DNA of 64,000 nucleotides from Aquatica leii. Lineage: Eukaryota; Arthropoda; Insecta; Coleoptera; Lampyridae. How positions within the stretch are numbered: the first letter of the stretch is position 1; each line of letters starts with the position of its first letter. Shown here in pieces: positions 58,730 to 64,000 of this stretch. Both the position numbers and the translations under genes were made by a program. The DNA lies in assembly GCA_035610365.1 (NCBI GenBank), contig CM069433.1, positions 179,816,882 to 179,880,881 of the forward strand, written 5' to 3'. A model generated the notes under the pieces. That model saw only the letters and a list, made by a program, of their open reading frames with translations, was not told where the DNA came from and did no database searches.

Positions 58730-59570
58730 AATAATTTTAAACATAATTTTGCAGAGTCGCGATACCAATGGCAACTCGACGATGTTATACAAACTCGTAG
58801 ACAGAAAAAAAACCAAAAAAGCGAAAGGATGCGTCGAGACAATAAAAACGCTCAAACGACGCCATAAGAAAATATCTCCGGAAGATCAACTTCACTGCGA
58901 TTATAAAAATCTACACATACATACACATTTTTTATGGAACGAAAGATTTTAAGAACTTTTCCGAGCTGGAAGAACTGATGCGTGATTTTGAAGCCATTCC
59001 TCAAATGAAACCCGTCAGATGTACTACCGTACAAGAAGAATAGGCGACGGTAAATACGAAGAACGAACACTCCGTAAATACAACCCAAAACCAAATGACG
59101 ACCTCGCCTATATAACAGCGCAGAAGTATGCTGGCGATGCGGACGAAGAGGACATTTTAGAACGTAATGCCTAGGACCGTTCATACTCTTCTGCTAGCAA
59201 TGTGGCGTATACTCCTGCAACTACACGTGTTCCAAACCAGGAAACAGGAAAAACTGACTTCCCCCAGGCACCCATAACCTGCAAAAATGGACTTCTTGAT
59301 TACAAACCGTCAAGCAGGTTTTCCACAAAAAGAAAACTACCGTACCTGAAGCCGCTATTATAGATTTCCGTATTTTATGCCCGTCACCATCTACGGACGT
59401 AAGTTTTATGGTTTTATAGATTGGGATTCGCAAGAGTCATATCGGTCTCAGAATACAAGCTCTTTTGAGCAAGAATACGCAGCTAACGGCGAATCAACGC
59501 ACTCGGGTTATACTAACGAATAGAAAAATAGCTAGAACTACAGGCAACTATTTCTTTGCAATAAACGTAA
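58730..59570 (+). pseudogene. Unidentified coding-like tract, broken
   Basis: A GC-richer plus-strand tract with long near-open frames that switch a few times. It starts with a basic segment (K-K-T-K-K-A-K-G-C-V-E-T-I) at 58749-58950, followed by F-S-E-L-E-E-L-M-R-D-F-E near 58953-58990. Then come K-Y-E-E-R-T-L-R-K-Y and Y-A-G-D-A-D-E-E-D-I-L-E near 59055-59165, and I-T-C-K-N-G-L-L-D-Y-K near 59275-59305. The alternating basic and acidic composition resembles a nuclear or cytoplasmic host protein more than a transposase. No introns or domain are recognised, so a decayed retrocopy is possible but unproven. Confidence 0.3.
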
Positions 59571-59579
59571 GATTACAAA

Positions 59580-60040
59580 CCCTTATGCTGAATGGTCAGT
59601 CCTTGGAACACCTCACCGCGGATATATCAATTAGATGGGAATAACACAGTAATTTACGTATCTAAAGACGTCTGAACACTGAACCGATACGTGTGTCACC
59701 CATAGCAGTCTAGGCGTAAGTGTCATTACTCTGTAAGGGTGGAGTCAAATACGAGAATCATCTTTCAGAAGATACCCATGTTTCCGTGTTCCCAAGAGGC
59801 AGTGTTATGTAATGGGACAGTCCGAGCACCTGTACCATTCGGAACCAAGACAGGCATTTAAAAGGGTGCTTCTTTCTCAGAGCCCTCTCTTGTTCCGAGA
59901 ATCTCCTATACCTGAAACCAAACCGAATTAATCTGTGTATTCCAACCTTGCTATTTACCGGACAACCCTTAATTTATATTACGATATTAACCCGACAAAC
60001 TTGTTATTCTGACTGATTATTCTTCTTTTATAATAACCGA
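59580..60040. other. GC-richer block, possible solo-LTR-like end
   Basis: From about 59804 (TGTTATGTAATGGGACAG) to about 60000 (ACCCGACA) the block has LTR-like composition, with a TTTAAAAGG element upstream of a TCAGAGCC-type start. No second copy, primer site or retroviral gene is linked to it, so this is only a suggestion. The preceding 220 bp is open in patches without recognised homology. Confidence 0.25.
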
Positions 60041-60049
60041 CTTAGCGAT

Positions 60050-61190
60050 TCACCAGAATATTTTTATTTGATGTTTTATTATAAATCAACTCTAGTAATT
60101 CAAGAATTTCTTTGTTATTGTTATTAAAAGGATTAAATAATTTAAAAGAAATAAGAGTATCATGATTATCTAAAACATGTGCAAATGTAGATTTTACTGA
60201 ATTTAGATTATTAATGTATTTTGAACTATTTTTTAAATATCTACGGTGTCCATTAAGTCTAGAAAAGATGTTCGTGTCATACCAATATAAAATTTGTTAC
60301 AAGAACAAATTAATTTATAAACTCCACTTGTATTTAAATTATTATTTTTATTACTATTATTACAAAAAGAAGATTCCAAAGAGATAGTTTATTAGAAAAA
60401 GAAATTTTGAAATTGTTAAATTTTCTTAATTTTTTAAAAAAATTAAGGAAATCTGGTATAAAAGGAACAGAAAAAAACTTTTTATTTTTGTTAGTTGAAA
60501 TTGGTATTAAGTTAGTATAAGATTTAATACAACGTTTATATAGGTGCTTGTGATAAAAATTGTAAATAACATCAGAAGAAAAATCATTAGTATAAGCTAA
60601 ATAAAAATTAATATCTAATTCACTTTTATAATTTTTAATTGATAAATTGATAGTAAGAAGTCTGTTGAAAAAATAATGGAATGAAGCTTGTGAAGAAATA
60701 TGATGATTTGAGTCAAACGGTATTAAATGGTTAGTAGTAGTAGGTTTTCTATAAATTTCAAATTCGAAAGTGTTATTATTATTTAAAAAAATTAATAAAT
60801 CATTAGAACAAAAATGTCATCATAATATCTTTTCCATAATATTATTTTTTGTAAGAAAATTGGGTGTTTAGAAACATGTGTTTTCTAAGTGGGTTAAAAA
60901 AAATTATTGATAACAATATAATTATTACTAAAGCAGATAAAGGTAATTGTACAGTTATTCTTAATAGATTATAACACACACTTTTAATTATTTTAGTGTT
61001 CACTTGTCTAGTTTGAAAGTATCTAATCTTTCTATCTCTTCACTTTAATTTTTTACCAAAAATTCATAAACCCAATTTTCCTATTAGACCAGTTGTAAAT
61101 TTTATTAATTTTTCTACATATAAAATTGATAAATTTTTAATTAAAATATTTAATTTTGAAATTAATTTTATTTCTACATAATAAAAAACA
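60050..61190 (-). mobile_element. Penelope-like element 4 with inverted 5' part
   Basis: The minus strand at 60050-60860 carries the C-terminal RT (IYRKPTTTNHLIPF near 60710-60750) and the GIY-YIG nuclease start SGVYKLICSCNKFYIGMTR near 60270-60330. The N-terminal RT blocks lie on the plus strand at 60890-61165: ITKADKGNCTVILNRL (about 60926-60975) and LPKIHKPNFPIRPVVNF (about 61053-61105). The two parts therefore point in opposite directions, as expected of an insertion with 5' inversion. The middle RT part with the catalytic box is lost at the junction (about 60860-60890). A few further breaks are present. Confidence 0.8.
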
Positions 61191-61192
61191 CG

Positions 61193-62635
61193 AATCTTCT
61201 TCTTCTTTTCGAAAGCCTAGAGGCTTGTTATACCGAGTATTGCTTTTCTTGGGAGGCTGAAGACCAGCTGTCCTTCCATCGTTTTGGAGGTCTTCCTGGT
61301 GGTCGTTTGGATGCTGGTCTATAGTTTCTGGCAATTTTTGCAAGCCGGTTATTATCCATTCTGGATACGTGTTCGTTCCAGAACCTTCTGCGAGAACGTG
61401 TCCATCTTACGACATCCTCACCGTTGCACTCTTCACGGATGTCTTCGCTTCTTCTTAGATCTCTAATCGTCTTTCCCGAGATCATGGGAGGTACCTTCAT
61501 TTCAAAGGTGTGAGCCATTCTTTTAGTTTCAACAGTATCGGGTCTTGTTTCTGTTGCGTAATTCATAACTGGTCTAACACATGTTTTGTAAATCCTTACT
61601 TTGGCTTCTGTTGATATGTGTTTGTTTTTCCATATAGTTGTTCTTAAGACTCCAGCTATTCTTGCTGATTTGTTAATTTGGTGGCTCACACTAATCTTGA
61701 GGTCTCCGTACGGTGCTATGGTGAATTCTAGATAGTTGAACTCAGAGACTTGTTCAATTACTTTGCCATTCAGTTCCAGTTTACATCTGCGCGGGTCTCT
61801 CGCAATCACCAAGCATTTGGTTTTTTTAGTAGAAATTTTCATGTTTAATTTTTCAGCTTCAATCTTGAACGCTTGTAATAACCACTGTAGTCCGTCTTCA
61901 GTGTCTGCGAATAGTATCGCGTCGTCAGCATAGCATACGATCTTGATATAGTGTCTTCCCAACTTGTAGCCGTGGTTTACGTTGCGAACTTGTTCAATAA
62001 TTCTATCCATTGTTAAGTTGAATAATAGAGAGCTGAGACTGTTTCCTTGCTGAACACCTATGTTTAGCTCAATTTTTTCAGTTGTCAGAGATTTTGTTTT
62101 AATTATAGTTGTCTTATTTGTATTGAGCTGCCTTATCGTGTCGATAATGTTTGGGTGTATTCCTTTACTCTTTAATTCGTTCACAATATTCGTCAAGCGT
62201 ACCCTATCAAAAGCTTTCGTTAGATCTAAAAAGCACATAAATGCTGACTTGTCGGATTCTATTGCTTTTTCTGCGACCTGCCAACAATGAATATTGCGTC
62301 AACAGTCGAACGATTTTTCCGAAAACCTTGTTGCACTTCATTTATTGAGATATGGTTGAGAATGCGTTGTTGCAAAAGACGAGTAAATAATTTCATAGAT
62401 GTATCCAGTAAAGATATTCCTGTGTAGTTAAATGGTTTTGAAAATTTTCCTTTTTTAAGCAGTGGTGTAGTTATGCTGTTTTTCCATCTTTCTGGTGTTA
62501 TCGCTTCTTCTAAAATTTTGTTATACAGATTAGTGAGCTGTTTGGCTAACTCTATTCCCCCGCATTTTAGCAGTTCATTTGGTATATTATCCGGGCCTGG
62601 AAATTTTCCATTTTTTGTTACAATATTTATTGTGA
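61193..62635 (-). mobile_element. RTE-clade LINE 2, 5'-truncated
   Basis: A minus-strand RTE-like LINE begins inside the RT N-terminal part near 62635 and ends with a GAAGAAGAAGA tail at about 61196-61210, a short-repeat tail as in RTE elements. No endonuclease is left, so it is a typical 5'-truncated insertion. It lies head to tail against Penelope element 4. The open part is long, implying a moderately young copy. Confidence 0.85.
61228..62635 (-). pseudogene. RTE reverse transcriptase, long open part
   Basis: The RT of LINE 2. The start, N-I-P-N-E-L-L-K-C-G, lies near 62565-62605. W-K-N-S-I-T-T-P-L-L-K-K-G follows near 62450-62490, then G-F-R-K-N-R-S-T-V-D-A near 62290-62325. The 336-codon open piece has F-L-D-L-T-K-A-F-D, G-V-Q-Q-G-N-S-L-S, the catalytic CYADDAILFADTEDG near 61905-61950, and the C-terminal RPPGRPPKRWKD near 61265-61300. 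All RT palm motifs are present. A single frameshift near 62280 separates the finger region from the palm, and the Pro of the usual L-S-P after the Q-G motif is replaced by Ser. RTE enzymes prime cDNA synthesis at nicked genomic targets. Confidence 0.87.
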
Positions 62636-63367
62636 TCTAATGGGGAAAGGTGGAGAAAGAAACAAGGAATGAAGAACAGTATCACTTCAAAGTAATCAAC
62701 CAGATGTTATCGCTTACCTTTTTGGCTAGCCTCGCCGCAGGTGGTCGTCGGGTTAAAGAAAATCCTAAGATACTTAATTAGTTCCGGTAAGCTGAATGCC
62801 CAAGTGCGCCACCTTCTCTCGAACTGTTATCCGCAGAAATTATGGTCTAGGGAAGAGAAAAGGAAAGCCTAGACCCGAAGTCTCCCCAAAAGAAAACATA
62901 TGTAGTATTCACAATAATCATTTATTAAAAAAATGATTCACTATCTCCTTCCAACGGAAGCAACACAACTGCGACGGTTACGCCACTGGTAACTCCTGAC
63001 AATTATTTATATAACCCCACAGAGAAAAATTATTAAGCACAAATATCAATTACAAGTACACATAATAAGTAACAATAAATAGAGTTTGGAAGCCACACAA
63101 GCTAAGATCGTTTACGTAGCTAATAATTACCGCGGCTACGGTAGCGATGATTTACTAATTAAACGCGTTCCCGCTAATTAAACGTACAGTCTGGGGACAA
63201 CTTGATCAAGCGTCATAGGACCGGTAAATAATAATCATCAATCTAAATATAGAGATACGGGTAACTCCCAAAATTCTACCTTTGATAAAATTTAATAATT
63301 ACTGTAAGTGATTGAGAAGTTATCATAAATAATTGTAATGACTTGACCATTACACAGTTAAAAATAT
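62636..63367. other. Noncoding block with a hAT-type terminus
   Basis: No coding remnant is seen. At 62976-62988, read on the minus strand, CAGTGGCGTAACC matches the hAT terminus at 56262, suggesting an end of a small hAT-derived element. The purine-rich GGGGAAAGGTGGAGAAAG at about 62641 and the GC-richer sequence to 62900 have no assigned family. Confidence 0.45.
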
Positions 63368-63566
63368 TGAAAGAATTATTGTATAAAATAAATTATGAAC
63401 TATTATAAAATTTGACAGTAGATGATTTTAACATGTGAAAGAATTATTGTATAAAAAGGTTATGAATTACAATAAAATGTGACGTTAGGTGATTTTTACA
63501 TGTGGCAGAATTATTGTATAAAAAGGTTATGAATTACAATAAAATGTGACGTTAGGTGATATTAAC
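63368..63566 (+). repeat. Minisatellite, about 3 copies of 67-68 bp
   Basis: The phrase AGAATTATTGTATAAAA starts at 63372, 63440 and 63507, with matching downstream sequence (GTGACGTTAGGTGAT-type ends). Copies two and three are nearly identical, while copy one is more diverged. Confidence 0.9.
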
Positions 63567-63599
63567 TTAAATAAGAAAATAATTATACTCGACGTCGTC

Positions 63600-64000
63600 T
63601 CCCACTTCCGCAATCAATTATGTATATTTATACGCAGATCAATTTTTAGTTGAAATATGGGCTAAAATGGCGACACGAACACGATCTTTTGTTTCCTCAT
63701 GCCCGCATCGCGGCCGCTGCTAAACGAAGGCTACAGCGTTCGGTCGAAATAAGGTCGACAGCGAGACTCCCGCGACTCCAATATAAAGGTGTCATAAATA
63801 CCTCGAGTGTCGGAGTAGTTTTCCTTACTTTGTCGAACATCCGAACTGGTTTAGCGCGTTCACCATTTCCCTTAGATTACAGATAACAGCACACGCAGAT
63901 CTACCTCAGAACAACAGACGAAGACGTCCGAAGCGAAGATCGAGTATCCAGCATCCACTTTAATATCACCCGCCACGTAACAAGGACAGAAAAAGACCCA
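63600..64000 (+). promoter_or_regulatory. CpG-rich promoter- or LTR-like block
   Basis: GC- and CpG-rich sequence unlike its surroundings contains AATATAAAGG at about 63779, a TATA-like element, with CpG-rich sequence downstream and an AC-rich 3' part that runs off the window. This could be a host promoter with 5' untranslated region or part of an LTR. The 78-codon ORF at 63650-63886 looks incidental. No coding family is recognised before the edge. Confidence 0.3.

Noticed and set aside
1-64000. Polinton, viral genome or envelope gene
   Set aside because: No major capsid, packaging ATPase, protein-primed polymerase or envelope-like gene was recognised. The capsid-type elements seen are BEL/Pao and Gypsy fossils only.
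1-64000. CRISPR arrays, operons, bacterial features
   Set aside because: No regularly spaced direct repeats with unique spacers. The composition and the mobile elements are animal-type. The only tandem arrays are microsatellites, the 67-68-bp minisatellite and the MULE end units.

Overview
The window looks like AT-rich arthropod DNA, most likely insect. It is almost entirely a graveyard of decayed transposable elements. The mix fits a large, repeat-laden insect genome: BEL/Pao and Gypsy LTR fossils, Penelope-like elements with GIY-YIG endonucleases, I-clade and RTE LINEs, and hAT, pogo/Tigger, piggyBac, MULE and Transib/RAG1-like DNA transposons. I see no complete host protein-coding gene, no rRNA, no credible tRNA and no CRISPR. 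The calls rest on protein motifs read by eye; no database search was possible.

Layout. 0.3-4.6 kb: BEL/Pao fossil (minus). 4.95-6.0 kb: Penelope fragment (minus), then a possible LINE tail (plus). 6.6-8.0 kb: hAT with one recognisable terminus. 8-10.8 kb: AT-rich desert. 10.8-13.4 kb: I-clade LINE (minus). 13.8-15.9 kb: pogo/Tigger with inverted ends. 16.5-17.3 kb: piggyBac (minus). 18.5-21.5 kb: the best preserved Penelope-like element, with a hammerhead-like motif beyond its 3' end. 21.5-26.8 kb: AT-rich desert holding a well-formed hammerhead ribozyme candidate at 25.52 kb. 26.8-31.4 kb: a foldback repeat, a pogo tail, a Transib/RAG1-like transposase and a second pogo with the same tail. 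31.8-34.8 kb: another pogo split by a 1.25-kb insertion. 34.9-35.6 kb: RTE fragment. 35.6-37.9 kb: desert. 37.9-38.3 kb: unidentified repetitive protein.

38.5-41.6 kb: two nearly identical Gypsy fragments around a 1.8-kb noncoding block. 41.6-44.7 kb: hAT C-terminus whose 3' side carries a complete MULE with repeat-built terminal inverted repeats and a plausible target duplication. 45.5 kb: a GC-richer open segment that could be a host exon. 47.4-52.8 kb: BEL/Pao fossil with both LTRs. 54.65-56.26 kb: a hAT apparently inserted into a Penelope fragment (56.26-56.64 kb). 58.7-59.6 kb: unidentified coding-like tract. 60.05-61.2 kb: a Penelope copy with an inverted 5' part. 61.2-62.6 kb: RTE LINE with a long open reverse transcriptase. 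63.4-63.6 kb: 67-68-bp minisatellite. 63.6-64 kb: a CpG-rich promoter- or LTR-like block.

The genes do not form a pathway. Insertions stack inside one another: MULE in hAT, hAT in Penelope, an unknown insert in pogo, and an RTE fragment abutting pogo. The items most worth following are the two hammerhead-type motifs, the Transib/RAG1-like copy, the MULE with 16-bp repeat-built ends and the possible small spliced gene at 33.2-33.7 kb.
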